Assembly: GCA_002688175.1 (NCBI GenBank)
Contig: NZCC01000032.1
Coordinates: forward strand, 1 to 64,000
Origin: Chromatiales bacterium
GTDB taxonomy: Bacteria > Pseudomonadota > Gammaproteobacteria > Steroidobacterales > GCA-2729495
DNA: 64,000 nucleotides
Reading direction: 5' to 3'
In this document: positions 42,815-51,908 of the stretch, in pieces
Numbering within the stretch: position 1 is the first letter of the stretch
Layout of the letters: the number at the start of each line of letters is the position of its first letter
Translations under genes and position numbers: made by a program
The notes under the pieces: generated by a model
The model's database searches: none
What the model was told of the DNA's origin: nothing
Seen by the model: the letters and a program-made list of their open reading frames with translations, nothing else

Positions 42815-43418
42815 GTTCTGCCTCCCGGTTCTTATTATAAAAATCCTGCACTGAAGCGACGTGCAATTCCTTGGCCTCAAACAGACTCTCCAGGTGTTCC
42901 CGGGTGTTGATCAATCCCTTGCTACGCAGGATGCCCTGTTCGTCAATCAGGATTGCGTAGGGCAATTTCTCAACGTGATAGGCACGGCCCAGCTCAGCGG
43001 ACAGAATGTATGGAAAAACTGCCAGACCATTGGCTTCGATAAAGCGTTGCTGAGCCTGTACTTCACCGTCACTGGCCAGCACGATCTGCAGCCAGTCACG
43101 TTCACTTTTGCGGGCGGACTCCAGCACCGGCAGTAATGTTTTGCAGACCGGGCAGGTCGGTGACAGGAAAAAAACCAGCGTACTACGTTCTGCTGTTTGT
43201 GAGCCGCCAATAGTGACTGCTACATCGCCAAGTCCCTGCAACTCAAATTGTGGTGCCTGTTCACCAACCCTGGGTCCGTTACCGAGCATCAACGCACCGG
43301 CCGGTGCAATCCGTTCATGCAGGACACCAATCTGGCGAACCAGCGCGACAACTATGGCACACAGCGCCAGAACGACGAGCCACAGAACCAGGTTGGAAAT
43401 TAACAGTGCTTCAGTCAT
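42801..43418 (-). CDS. MauD/AauD-type thioredoxin-like maturation protein
   Basis: A 205-residue protein with one N-terminal membrane helix and a thioredoxin-like domain with active site CPVC in SPTCPVCKTLLP (about residues 86-90). It matches MauD/AauD, which forms or isomerises the many disulfides of the light chain. It overlaps the MauE-like gene by 8 nt and the light-chain gene by 14 nt, indicating translational coupling. Confidence 0.92.
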   Translation of the reverse strand: MTEALLISNLVLWLVVLALCAIVVALVRQIGVLHERIAPAGALMLGNGPRVGEQAPQFELQGLGDVAVTIGGSQTAERSTLVFFLSPTCPVCKTLLPVLESARKSERDWLQIVLASDGEVQAQQRFIEANGLAVFPYILSAELGRAYHVEKLPYAILIDEQGILRSKGLINTREHLESLFEAKELHVASVQDFYNKNREAERETA

Positions 43419-43968
43419 GGCGCAGCAACAAAGCCCGTAGTCCGGGCGCGTTTATTAATAGTTGATTCATCGTTACATACAACATACCCAGCGCCATGAC
43501 CGCAGCTATAACGGTGACATAGTCCCAGCTGAGCAAGCCACGATCATAGACCGGCAAACCGGCAGCCCACGCCATGATCAGCAACGGCAAATTACGTAAC
43601 AGAAGCCATGCATTAAGCTGCTGAACATGTGCAGGACCCATACAGCCACAATCGATATGTGTTCTGCCGCGCAACAGGTTAAAGGCGATGGCACCGGTAT
43701 AAACCAGCAACAAGCCAGCAGCGCCCCATACACCGAATGGTGCGGTTACCGGCACCACGAGAGCGAGAGCCGTCGTGCATTCCATAAGAATAAAGCCGGC
43801 CGCGACGGGCGTAACAAGCATATCCGGCAACATTTGATAGTCACGAACTGCGGCACGAAACAACCGTGGCGCAATAAGCTTGTGCAAGACTGCACTGGCA
43901 AATACTAATGCAAGCAACAAACGAAAAATCAGTGCTACAGCCGGGTCAATGTTCAGAGTTTCAATCAC
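43411..43968 (-). CDS. MauE/AauE-type membrane maturation protein
   Basis: A 185-residue membrane protein with about five helices, DoxX/MauE-like. RGRTHIDCGCMG carries a CxC-type Cys pair on the inner-membrane surface (about residues 108-112). MauE is needed with MauD for assembly and disulfide transfer to the light chain. It lies 8 nt after the heavy-chain stop on the same strand. Confidence 0.9.
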   Translation of the reverse strand: MIETLNIDPAVALIFRLLLALVFASAVLHKLIAPRLFRAAVRDYQMLPDMLVTPVAAGFILMECTTALALVVPVTAPFGVWGAAGLLLVYTGAIAFNLLRGRTHIDCGCMGPAHVQQLNAWLLLRNLPLLIMAWAAGLPVYDRGLLSWDYVTVIAAVMALGMLYVTMNQLLINAPGLRALLLRHD

Positions 43969-43976
43969 GGGTTCGG

Positions 43977-45116
43977 TCAGTTTGTCTGCAGGCCGGTAAT
44001 GGTTGAGCCAAGCTGGCTGATGGTGCGCAGGCGCTCACCGGAATCCGGATCATAGACAGTCAGTTTCGGATTGCCAATAAAAGCCGTCAACAACAGCGGC
44101 CGATCGTCCTGAGTTACCTGAATCGCACTTGCCGCACCCTTTAGCTTGATCCGGTTAATTCTCTTTTTACTGCGCAGATCATAAACCCAGACATAGTTAC
44201 CGGGATCCTTGTGGGTATCGATGCCGCCTTTGTGCATCAGGCTGAACAACAGCTGGCGTTGTTCATGCACGGCGAGGTGTTGCAGGCCGCCGATCCGCCA
44301 GGATTCCGCGCGATCCTCAGCAGATAATAACGACCAGGTCGGCAGGAATTCAGGAGCATCGCCGGAAACATCGACCGGATGCACCAGTCCATCGAAAGAT
44401 ACATACAACCACTGGTCATTTATCCGCACACCTTTCTCGGTGACGGGATCCTGCCATGGATCAAAGAAGGGTTTGCTGCGCGCCTGCCCGGCTCCGCTGC
44501 CGTCTTCATTCAGGTTAACGGTCAACAGGCTGCCGTCACCGCAGAGCATCTGAAACCGCCGGATCCCGGTTGGATAAATAAGGGCACATCCTGGCGTGGC
44601 AATCTCTTCGATAAACTTCCGCTCGTGCATATCGACGACACTGACTGACTGTGCCGGAGTCATGTTGTAGATCAACATAAAACGTTGTTCATCGGTTAGT
44701 GCGGAATGGGCCATGGTTGGATTACCCGTCTGGCGCCGGGGCGGGATGATGATCTCGCCTACCGGGCTCAGGGTTTGCGGGTCAAAGATCGTTACGGCAT
44801 CGGTACGCTCACCACGATTCACACGTGGATAAAAAGTGGCCGCCGCATAAATCTCGTTGCGGGTGCTCGGCAACTCGAGCTTCATGAAAAACCCGCCGGC
44901 ACTCAGCGTACCGAGGAATCGTCCAGAATCGGCATCGACGAGGAATGACTCCCCGTCTGTCACATGCCCATAAGCGATGTCATTAACCCAGACCCAGTGC
45001 GGTTGATATTCTGCGGGCAGGGTAGCAATCGTCATTTGCTCTGCCTGACCCTGTGCCTGGCAGTGCGAACCTAATGACAATAGCGTGATGAGAATGAAGC
45101 AGCGCACCCTGCTCAT
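43977..45116 (-). CDS. Amine dehydrogenase heavy chain
   Basis: A 379-residue periplasmic protein. The ATG at 45116 is chosen because the signal peptide begins there (MSRVRCFILITLLSLG); the longer frame would need TTG. The mature part is a seven-bladed WD-like propeller: HWVWVNDIAYGHVTDGESFL, GFFMKLELPSTRNEIYAAAT, YPRVNRGERTDAVTIFDP and NYVWVYDLRSKKRINRI match MauB/AauB. With the light chain it forms the heterotetrameric amine dehydrogenase. It is the first gene of the cluster. Sequence cannot decide between methylamine and aromatic amines. Confidence 0.92.
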   Translation of the reverse strand: MSRVRCFILITLLSLGSHCQAQGQAEQMTIATLPAEYQPHWVWVNDIAYGHVTDGESFLVDADSGRFLGTLSAGGFFMKLELPSTRNEIYAAATFYPRVNRGERTDAVTIFDPQTLSPVGEIIIPPRRQTGNPTMAHSALTDEQRFMLIYNMTPAQSVSVVDMHERKFIEEIATPGCALIYPTGIRRFQMLCGDGSLLTVNLNEDGSGAGQARSKPFFDPWQDPVTEKGVRINDQWLYVSFDGLVHPVDVSGDAPEFLPTWSLLSAEDRAESWRIGGLQHLAVHEQRQLLFSLMHKGGIDTHKDPGNYVWVYDLRSKKRINRIKLKGAASAIQVTQDDRPLLLTAFIGNPKLTVYDPDSGERLRTISQLGSTITGLQTN

Positions 45117-45194
45117 TGTATAGGATGCGCTGCTCAATGGTCCCGATTTATTGGCCGCGGAAACTGCACCCGGACTCAGGCCATGAAATACTGC

Positions 45195-46374
45195 TCAGGA
45201 CTCGCGTACTGCCCGACTGACCATTAACAGCAGGATCAGACACGGCACCATGATTAACGCACCGATGTGAAACGGGCTGTTGTAGCCGAGATTCGCAAAT
45301 GCCGCACAGGAGAATGTCGGACCGGCGACGCGGCCGAGGCTGCCAATTGACTGGAAGATGCCCAGTATCGCACCACGCTCTTTAGGCAAAGACTTCTGTG
45401 ACACGACGCTGGTTACGATTGGCGTAAACAGGCTGTTGGCCGCTGACGCCACCGTTAATGAGATGAGAACCCAGGCGAGGGAAGCGGACAGTGTCAGCCC
45501 GGTCAGTCCCACTAACATGCCGACCGTCGTCAAATGCAGGATTCGCATCTCGCCGACTTTCTTGGCGAGCGGACCGGTCACGACGAACTGTACGGCTGCA
45601 CCGACCAGGCCCATGTACATGAACAGCAGGCCGATCTGCCGCGGACCCTGTTCCAGGACCCGATCCGACCACAAGGCGAAAATCGACAGCAACTGTGTCC
45701 AGGCCATAAAGAACAGGAAAGATACGAGCGCGAGTTTCCACAAAATATTGTCCCGCCTTACCAAGCGTAGTAGTTCCCCGAATGATCTCGCCGATTTCGC
45801 TGCCAGCGATTCCGCGCGTTTTTCCACCGGCATACTCTCGGGCAGAAAAAATATGACGCAGGCACACGCAGTCAGTGACAACACCACCGCGGTAAACGCT
45901 GGCACCATGAAATTTGCAGTTTGCAGGTCACCGCCGGCGAGCAAGCCACCGAGTGCAGGACCGAATGTAAAGCCCAGCGTAAAACCGGTTGTCAGACGAC
46001 CAAAGGCCTTTGCGGAGTCCTTTCTGGCCACGACATCGCCAATATAGGCGAATGCGACACCCAGGTTCCCCCGCCATGACACCGGCCAGTGCCCGCGACA
46101 GGATGATCAGCCACAGGCTGTCGGCAAAACCGAGCACGATATGCGCTACCGCGGTACCTGCCGTGGTCCAGATCAGAATGGGTTTGCGACCGAAGCGGTC
46201 ACTAAGCCGCCCGATCCATGGCGCTGTTGCAAACTGGACCAATGCGTACATTGCGATGATCAGGGTAACCATCTCGGGACTGCCACCGAGCCGTTCCACA
46301 AAGAACGGCAACAACGGAATGATCAAGCCAAAACCAAGAACGTTGACAAAAATAACCAGGAACAGTGTAAACAT
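45195..46374 (-). pseudogene. MFS transporter (tetracycline-resistance-like), frameshifted
   Basis: The N-terminal part (NVLGFGLIIPLLPFFVERLG; GRLSDRFGRKPILIW, the MFS helix 2-3 loop; FADSLWLIILSRALAGVMAG) is in one frame. The rest (NLGVAFAYIGDVVARKDSAK to SRAVRES at 45195) is in another. Joining them restores a normal 12-helix drug-efflux-type MFS protein of about 393 residues. The shift falls at a run of five G on the minus strand (plus positions 46068-46072), where four would keep frame. It is either a pseudogene, a phase-variable homopolymer or a sequencing error. Confidence 0.85.
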
Positions 46375-46441
46375 GAAAGAATTCTATAAATAAATGCATG
46401 GAAGATGCATTACAAAAAAGCAACAACAGATAAATGGTGAC

Positions 46442-46459
46442 GGAGGCAAATCAGCCTCC
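46442..46459 (-). terminator. Weak hairpin downstream of the LLM gene
   Basis: A six-base stem GGAGGC / GCCTCC with a six-nt loop lies 22 nt beyond the stop at 46481. There is no T-tract on the minus strand, so its terminator role is doubtful. Confidence 0.3.
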
Positions 46460-46480
46460 CTGTTTAAGAGACTGCCGTAC

Positions 46481-47545
46481 TCATGAAAAATGCGGCATGA
46501 TCCGTTCTTTGATTATTTTCAATGCATCCATCGGCTCATCGAATACTCGTAAAGCCAGATCCGTGAGCCCGGACTTCTCGAATTCCTTATAACGCTCTAC
46601 TTCCCGGTCAATAGCATCGAGATCACCGGCCGAACTGACTTCATCGATCAAACGTTGAATCAAGTCTTCCGATACGCCTTTAATATTCCCGGAACCATCA
46701 ACATACGCCATCAGAAAATTCTGGAAGTTGTCCCTGATTAATTCAGCCTCCTCTTCAGTTACTACTTTTGAGTGGGCCAAATGATCCAGCCCGATGTTTG
46801 GCGGGATGACTTCAGCCCGGGCAAACAACTGACTACGGGCTTCAAACATCGAGGCGGCACGATCCTGTTTAATATGCCAGGCCCAGAAGTTACCGACCCG
46901 AAAATCATCCGCCGGGTATTTGCGGGTTGACTGGGCGGATTGAATTTCATCCATTACGGCACCAATTCTGCCGGAGGTCACATCGCCCACCTGAATACCA
47001 TCAGCGATACGCGCGCCCATCCGCAGCATCTGCGGGCCCATGGAACAGGTAAAAATCTGTGCCCGTGGTGCCTCGACATGCTTGAGATGAAACGGCCGCA
47101 CGACATTAAAGAGCTCACCCTTATAACCCCGGTTAGCCTCACCGGTAGCCATGCGATAAACAATTTCCGCTGCCTCACGCACACCGCGCACGATCCGCAT
47201 TTTCTTGAAATCCAGGTTGGCATTGCCGGAGCTATCACCGATCGCCAAAGCCACTGCACCACCACCGCCGATGCCCACAATGGCACGACCCCCGGACAAT
47301 TCATTAAGACTGACAAGCGAACTGCCCATTCTGATCGGATGCATCTCATAAGGACTGATCGCCAGTATGCCCAGCTTGATCCTGCTGGTCGCCTGGGCAG
47401 CCGGAACCAGGCCGATAAAGGGATCCCAGTCACTCGGAAAATTGGAATGCCAGAGAGTCCGTATGCCGGCCCGCTCCGCTTCAACCGCTATTTCTGCCAC
47501 CTGCTGCGGGTGCATGTCAGAGCCGACAATAATCTCTATATCCAT
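46481..47545 (-). CDS. LLM-class flavin-dependent oxidoreductase, copy 1
   Basis: A 354-residue luciferase-like TIM barrel. EIIVGSDMHPQQVAEIAVEA, SRIKLGILAISPYEMHPIRM and SLNELSGGRAIVGIGGGGAV are characteristic of the LLM/F420-dependent reductase-like group. It uses FMN or F420, and the cofactor and substrate cannot be distinguished here. It is paralogous to the two genes at 57765 and 58826 (shared HPIKM, LNEL-GRA, GGGG-AV, FWAWHIK). It stands alone and its stop is followed by a weak hairpin. Confidence 0.85.
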   Translation of the reverse strand: MDIEIIVGSDMHPQQVAEIAVEAERAGIRTLWHSNFPSDWDPFIGLVPAAQATSRIKLGILAISPYEMHPIRMGSSLVSLNELSGGRAIVGIGGGGAVALAIGDSSGNANLDFKKMRIVRGVREAAEIVYRMATGEANRGYKGELFNVVRPFHLKHVEAPRAQIFTCSMGPQMLRMGARIADGIQVGDVTSGRIGAVMDEIQSAQSTRKYPADDFRVGNFWAWHIKQDRAASMFEARSQLFARAEVIPPNIGLDHLAHSKVVTEEEAELIRDNFQNFLMAYVDGSGNIKGVSEDLIQRLIDEVSSAGDLDAIDREVERYKEFEKSGLTDLALRVFDEPMDALKIIKERIMPHFS

Positions 47546-47596
47546 TGATATTTCTTCTTATGACAGGGGAATGAGGAACGATACCACTTAAAATTA

Positions 47597-47615
47597 ATTG
47601 GTGTCTGACACCAAT
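47597..47615. repeat. REP-like palindrome, exact copy
   Basis: Exact ATTGGTGTCTGACACCAAT followed by TTATTT, 52 nt upstream of the LLM start and 44 nt from the lrp-like stop. Confidence 0.85.
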
Positions 47616-47637
47616 TTATTTAGCAAAAAGGGCGACC

Positions 47638-47654
47638 ATTGGTATCAGACACCA
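47638..47654. repeat. REP-like palindrome, near copy
   Basis: ATTGGTATCAGACACCA, one mismatch in the arm, 4 nt beyond the stop codon of the Lrp-type gene. It pairs with the copy at 47597. Confidence 0.7.
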
Positions 47655-47658
47655 CTAT

Positions 47659-48147
47659 TTAACTATCGACCGTGGGCAGTACGCTCGATTTGCGTACGGT
47701 GCGTAAGGCAAAACTCGACTGCACGCGGGACACCCCGGGTAACCGGGTCAGCTTCTGGCTGTGTATGCGTTCAAAGTCGGCCGTATCGGCCACGACAACC
47801 CGCAACAGGTAGTCGAAATTACCCGACATCAGGTAGCACTCCATCACTTCGGGTACTTGTTGCACGGCCTCCTCAAAAACTTCCAGGTCCTGCTGGTCCT
47901 GGCGCTGCAAAGTGATATTGACGAACACGTTACCGGACAGGCCGACCAGTGCCTGATCGATCCGGGCTGAGTAACCCTCGATCAGACCAACCTGCTCCAG
48001 TGCCCGGACCCGTCTCAATGTGGCCGACTCGGACAGGTTGATACGCTCTGCCAGGACCACGTTGCTCATGCGTCCATCCGTCTGCAGTTCAAGCAGAATT
48101 GCATGATCATGCTGGTCCAGTGATATTTGTCGCTGTTTCTTGCTCAT
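47659..48147 (-). CDS. Lrp/AsnC-family regulator next to ald
   Basis: A 162-residue Lrp/AsnC protein. The N-terminal helix-turn-helix is NVVLAERINLSESATLRRVR (residues about 28-47). The C-terminal RAM ligand domain contains VFVNITLQRQ, VPEVMECYLMSGNFDYLLRV and LTRLPGVSRVQSSFALRTV. It is divergent from alanine dehydrogenase across 119 bp, so it most likely activates or represses ald in response to alanine, as is common for this pairing. Confidence 0.92.
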   Translation of the reverse strand: MSKKQRQISLDQHDHAILLELQTDGRMSNVVLAERINLSESATLRRVRALEQVGLIEGYSARIDQALVGLSGNVFVNITLQRQDQQDLEVFEEAVQQVPEVMECYLMSGNFDYLLRVVVADTADFERIHSQKLTRLPGVSRVQSSFALRTVRKSSVLPTVDS

Positions 48148-48266
48148 ATACTAATAATAGCGCAATTATCTGTCTTTTATTGCATTACTCAAGCAAAAAT
48201 TCGCAAGTTTCACCAGGCCGGTAGGGCTACTCTATATATAGACCCAGCGCTGTCGGAGGCAATCTC
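48148..48266. promoter_or_regulatory. Divergent lrp-ald control region
   Basis: These 119 bp, AT-rich, include CTAATAATAGCGCAATTATCTG-type partly symmetric sequence at about 48152-48172, compatible with an Lrp-family operator. The ald ribosome-binding site is GGAGGC just before 48267. No clear promoter hexamers were identified. Confidence 0.45.
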
Positions 48267-49364
48267 ATGAAAATCGGAGTCCCCAAGGAAATCAAGATCC
48301 TGGAGTACCGCGTAGGCCTGGTACCTGCCAGCGTGTATGAACTAACCGGCGCAGGTCATGAGGTTATCGTGGAAACGCAGGCCGGTGCCGGCATCGGCTT
48401 TAGCGATCAAGACTACATTAAAGCTGGTGCGCGGATCGCCGCCAGCCCGGCAGCCGTGTTTGCGGAAGCTGACCTGATCGTGAAGGTTAAAGAGCCGCAA
48501 CTGGAAGAATGCCGCATGCTGCGGCCGGGCCAGGTTCTGTTTACCTATCTCCATCTCGCTGCCGACCCGGATCAGGCAACGGCACTTTGTGAGTCAGGTG
48601 CTACGGCTATCGCTTATGAAACTGTGACCGCAGACGACGGTTCTTTGCCGCTGCTAACCCCCATGAGTGAAGTTGCCGGCCGGATGTCAGTTCAGGTTGG
48701 TGCCACGTGCCTGCAAAAAGCCAATGGTGGTTCCGGCATTTTGCTCGGTGGAGTTCCCGGCGTTGCGCCGGCGAATGTCACCATCCTGGGTGGCGGCATC
48801 GCCGGCACCAACGCTGCCGTAATGGCGATGGGTCTGCGGGCGAACGTGACGGTAGTGGACAAATCAGCTCGCCGCCTGCGTGAATTGTCGACCCAGTATG
48901 GCAGTGCGCTGACGACTGCCTATGCCACGACAGATACCGTGGAAGCACTGGCACGCGAGTCTGACCTGATTATCGGCGCCGTACTGGTAGCGGGTGCCGA
49001 AGCACCGAAATTACTGACCCGTGAAACCATTCGCAGCATGCGAGCCGGTTCAGTTGTAGTCGATATTTCGATCGATCAGGGCGGCTGTTTTGAAACCAGC
49101 AAACCCACCTCTCATGCTGAACCGACTTTTGTCGTCGACGACGTCGTACATTACTGCGTGACCAACATGCCGGGGGCCGTGCCACGCACATCCGCTTTCG
49201 CTCTGAACAACATCACCCTGCCATTCGTCAGGGCACTGGCCGATAAAGGCTGGCAACGCGCCTGTGCAGATGACCCGCATCTGGCCAACGGAATCAACGT
49301 CCATGCCGGCGAAATTCGCCATCCCGCGGTAGTCGCAGCATTGAGCACTGATCAGGCTGCCTGA
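48267..49364 (+). CDS. ald: Alanine dehydrogenase
   Basis: A 365-residue NAD-dependent alanine dehydrogenase (family length about 370). It starts MKIGVPKEIKILEYRVGLVP; catalytic Lys in VKVKEPQ (about residue 74) and His in YLHLAAD (about 96) are present. The NAD motif is VTILGGGIAGTNAAVMAMGL, and DISIDQGGCFETSKPTSHAE is conserved. It converts L-alanine to pyruvate and ammonia reversibly. The ribosome-binding site is GGAGGC. It is likely controlled by the divergent Lrp-type protein. Confidence 0.96.
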   Translation: MKIGVPKEIKILEYRVGLVPASVYELTGAGHEVIVETQAGAGIGFSDQDYIKAGARIAASPAAVFAEADLIVKVKEPQLEECRMLRPGQVLFTYLHLAADPDQATALCESGATAIAYETVTADDGSLPLLTPMSEVAGRMSVQVGATCLQKANGGSGILLGGVPGVAPANVTILGGGIAGTNAAVMAMGLRANVTVVDKSARRLRELSTQYGSALTTAYATTDTVEALARESDLIIGAVLVAGAEAPKLLTRETIRSMRAGSVVVDISIDQGGCFETSKPTSHAEPTFVVDDVVHYCVTNMPGAVPRTSAFALNNITLPFVRALADKGWQRACADDPHLANGINVHAGEIRHPAVVAALSTDQAA

Positions 49365-49370
49365 ATAATA

Positions 49371-49387
49371 ATGGGTGCCTGACACCA
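49371..49387. repeat. REP-like palindrome, near copy between convergent genes
   Basis: ATGGGTGCCTGACACCA, with two changes, 6 nt after the ald stop and 8 nt from the stop of the convergent metalloprotease gene. It is the last copy seen in the window. Confidence 0.65.
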
Positions 49388-49395
49388 CCGCCGGT

Positions 49396-50385
49396 TTATT
49401 GACTGGCCGGTCGTGTCAGTGCGCGGCGGATAGTTGCTTGTGGTGCCCGATCATCGTAGATAATTTTGCCGTCCAGTTTGGCAACACCGAGGTCAGACCA
49501 TAAGCTGTCGATGGTTGCCGGCGACGGTTGATTGTGCATTTCTTCATAAAGATCCAGTAACACGGTTACACCCGTTGCCTGATCGCCGATTGCCAGTACC
49601 GTGCGAACATCGCCCGGGCGCGTCATGTTATAACCGGCAGCCACAATGGCTCGTAACGCATCCCGCAGAGTTTTCTGACCGTGTGACTGTTCACGAATGC
49701 CAATATCGGCCAGCAGACAAAACAGTGCGCCACCCCAATAGGTCCTGCCCCAGGTGGGGGTGTAATCAAGCCCCTTGTCCCCGGCACGCGGCAGGCCCAG
49801 GGGCATACCGTCGAGAAAACCGGTCCAGACCGCGTCTTCACTCAGAACGCCGGCATTCGCTCGCGCAATGGATTCAACGTAGACCGACAGTCCTTCTTCC
49901 AGCCAATGGTGGCGACGCGCCATGCTTGGGAAAGCAACATGAATTAATTCATGCACCAGGATCCAGTCATCGGCCAGAGCCTCAGGCGTAGCCGCCAGGC
50001 CAACATCAACATTGATAACGGCACCGACAGAACCGATTGCCTGGCCCCTCATCACCCGCGAACCGCGCGCACCACGAATAGCAACCCAGGACTCGGTGAT
50101 GGGAAAACCGCCGTAGTACTGCAGCACAATTTCGGCCGACCGCTGCACCCAGTCTCGCAACTCCTGTTGTGACAATGCAAAGGGCCGCCCCTCGATGAAC
50201 AAGTAAATTTTTGCCGCACCCATCGTGATGGTACTCGTCGTGCCCTCTGAATCAGGCGCAGGCAGGGGTGCCTGCGGAGGGGGAGAGGCAGATGACACGA
50301 CGTCGACTGCTGAGCAAACCGGCACCATCCAGGGCAGCGTGATCAACAGGCAGATAATCATCCGGGTGTTCATGCGCATTCTCAT
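49396..50385 (-). CDS. Exported zinc metallopeptidase (gluzincin type)
   Basis: A 329-residue protein with a signal peptide (about residues 1-25; an alternative ATG at 50373 is possible). A Pro/Ser-rich linker and a metallopeptidase domain follow. HELIH at about residues 144-148 is the zinc site HExxH, with the third ligand Glu in WLEEGLSVY some 18 residues on. This matches the gluzincin (M1/M61-like) arrangement. Target unknown. It is convergent with ald and divergent from a membrane protein. Confidence 0.85.
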   Translation of the reverse strand: MRMRMNTRMIICLLITLPWMVPVCSAVDVVSSASPPPQAPLPAPDSEGTTSTITMGAAKIYLFIEGRPFALSQQELRDWVQRSAEIVLQYYGGFPITESWVAIRGARGSRVMRGQAIGSVGAVINVDVGLAATPEALADDWILVHELIHVAFPSMARRHHWLEEGLSVYVESIARANAGVLSEDAVWTGFLDGMPLGLPRAGDKGLDYTPTWGRTYWGGALFCLLADIGIREQSHGQKTLRDALRAIVAAGYNMTRPGDVRTVLAIGDQATGVTVLLDLYEEMHNQPSPATIDSLWSDLGVAKLDGKIIYDDRAPQATIRRALTRPASQ

Positions 50386-50452
50386 TGCGACCGCTTCACG
50401 GCATCAAAGTTCGGGCTAGAATAACCCGACTTACAGCACCCGGGACAACGCC

Positions 50453-51013
50453 ATGCGCAGGCTATCCGATTGGTTACACCGTATTTCATCGGCGCTCACG
50501 ATCGTGCTTGCAATCGTGCTGTACGGGATATTCCTGACTTTTGTCATGGTGCCCGAAAGCACAGTTGTTGCTACCTATGCCGGTGACTGGGGTTCACCGG
50601 ACGGACACTGGTTTTATACCCCGGATGAGTTGTATCACGAACTGTCGACCTGGGGCGAAGCGGGGCGGGCTCATTACGTGGCGTTTCGACTCGGGCTTGA
50701 CCCCGTCTGGGCGCTGGTCTACACCCTGTTTCTGGTCACGATCACCAGTCTGGCACTGCGCAACGCCTTTGCAGCGGACGACCGAAGACAACAACTGAAT
50801 GTCATCACACTCATTCCGATGCTGGCCGACCTGGGTGAAAATGCCCTGGGCATCGCCCTGGTATCAAACTACCCGGACCGATGTGATCTGCTGGCGTGGA
50901 TCACTGCGTCGCTCAGCGCATTCAAGTGGAGCACACTGACCATCGCGCACCTCATCATGCTTTATGCACTCGGTGCAGCGCTGGTCAGTCGTCTTCGGCG
51001 ACAATTTTTTTAG
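50453..51013 (+). CDS. Membrane protein of unknown function
   Basis: A 186-residue protein with about four membrane helices (residues 14-35, 85-103, 110-130 and 155-178). A soluble loop between the first two contains GDWGSPDGHWFYTPDELYHE. I do not recognise the family. It overlaps the convergent TauD-type gene by 4 bp at the 3' end. Confidence 0.7.
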   Translation: MRRLSDWLHRISSALTIVLAIVLYGIFLTFVMVPESTVVATYAGDWGSPDGHWFYTPDELYHELSTWGEAGRAHYVAFRLGLDPVWALVYTLFLVTITSLALRNAFAADDRRQQLNVITLIPMLADLGENALGIALVSNYPDRCDLLAWITASLSAFKWSTLTIAHLIMLYALGAALVSRLRRQFF

Positions 51014-51873
51014 CGCGGCCGATCACCGCATATCGTTACCCGGTTCATGGTCCGCTGGGAGTTATAGTCGACGATGGCGTAATGCTGAGTACAGCGGTTA
51101 TCCCACATCGCGATCGTATCTGTTGCCCAGTGCAGACGCACGGCAAACTCCGGCTGCTCGATATGTTGCAGCAGGAAGGCCAGCAGCGCATCACTTTCGT
51201 TACGCGAAAGACCCATGATATGTGAAGTAAAGTTTCGATTGACGAACAGGCCTTTACGTCCGGTCTCCGGATGCGTACGCACGACCGGATGCTCAACCGG
51301 CGGTGTCTTGGCATGGAAACGTTCAACCTGTTTTCCCGACCACTCCTGTTCCAGAAAATCTGCCGGCATGCTGACGGCGATATAATGAATCGCGATCTTG
51401 TCATCCAGAAATTCACGCATTGGTTCTGACAACGCATCATAAGCGGCATACAGGTTATTCCACATCGTATCGCCGCCGGCCTGCGGCACTTCAACGGCAC
51501 GCAGAATACAGCCCATCGGCGGATTGGCTTCATACGTCAGATCCGTGTGCCAGGTGTTGGATTGATAGGCCATATCTCCCGGGCCATCAGCCTTGCTTTG
51601 CAGTGCCAGAATTTCCGGATAACCCTCGCGGTGCGGTATGTACGGATGGATATGCAGTTCACCAAAGCGACGTCCAAATTCAATCTGCTGCTCAGGTGTG
51701 ATGTGCTGATCGCGAAAGAAAATAACCAGGTTATCCAGCAACGCCTGGCGAATCTCTGCAATTAAATCATCGTCGAGCGGTTGCGATAAATCCACACCGG
51801 AAACCTCGGCGCCGAGTGTTCCGGTCGATGGTTCAATTTGTAATCGTCTGACTTCACTTGCTTTGGTCGCCAT
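51010..51873 (-). CDS. TauD/TfdA-family Fe(II)/2-oxoglutarate dioxygenase
   Basis: A 287-residue enzyme. The facial triad appears as HTD in SNTWHTDLTYE (about residue 108) and the distal His in TQHYAIVDY (about 259). The 2-oxoglutarate-binding Arg follows in the NRVTICG region. Family members hydroxylate taurine, alkanesulfonates, chlorophenoxyacetates or sulfate esters. The substrate is unknown here. Nearby LLM, flavin-reductase and SoxC genes make an organosulfur substrate possible (inference). It is 35 nt downstream of the TetR gene on the same strand. Confidence 0.9.
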   Translation of the reverse strand: MATKASEVRRLQIEPSTGTLGAEVSGVDLSQPLDDDLIAEIRQALLDNLVIFFRDQHITPEQQIEFGRRFGELHIHPYIPHREGYPEILALQSKADGPGDMAYQSNTWHTDLTYEANPPMGCILRAVEVPQAGGDTMWNNLYAAYDALSEPMREFLDDKIAIHYIAVSMPADFLEQEWSGKQVERFHAKTPPVEHPVVRTHPETGRKGLFVNRNFTSHIMGLSRNESDALLAFLLQHIEQPEFAVRLHWATDTIAMWDNRCTQHYAIVDYNSQRTMNRVTICGDRPR

Positions 51874-51908
51874 GGTCCTGGTCTCCTTTTGATAGGTAAC
51901 AATAATAT

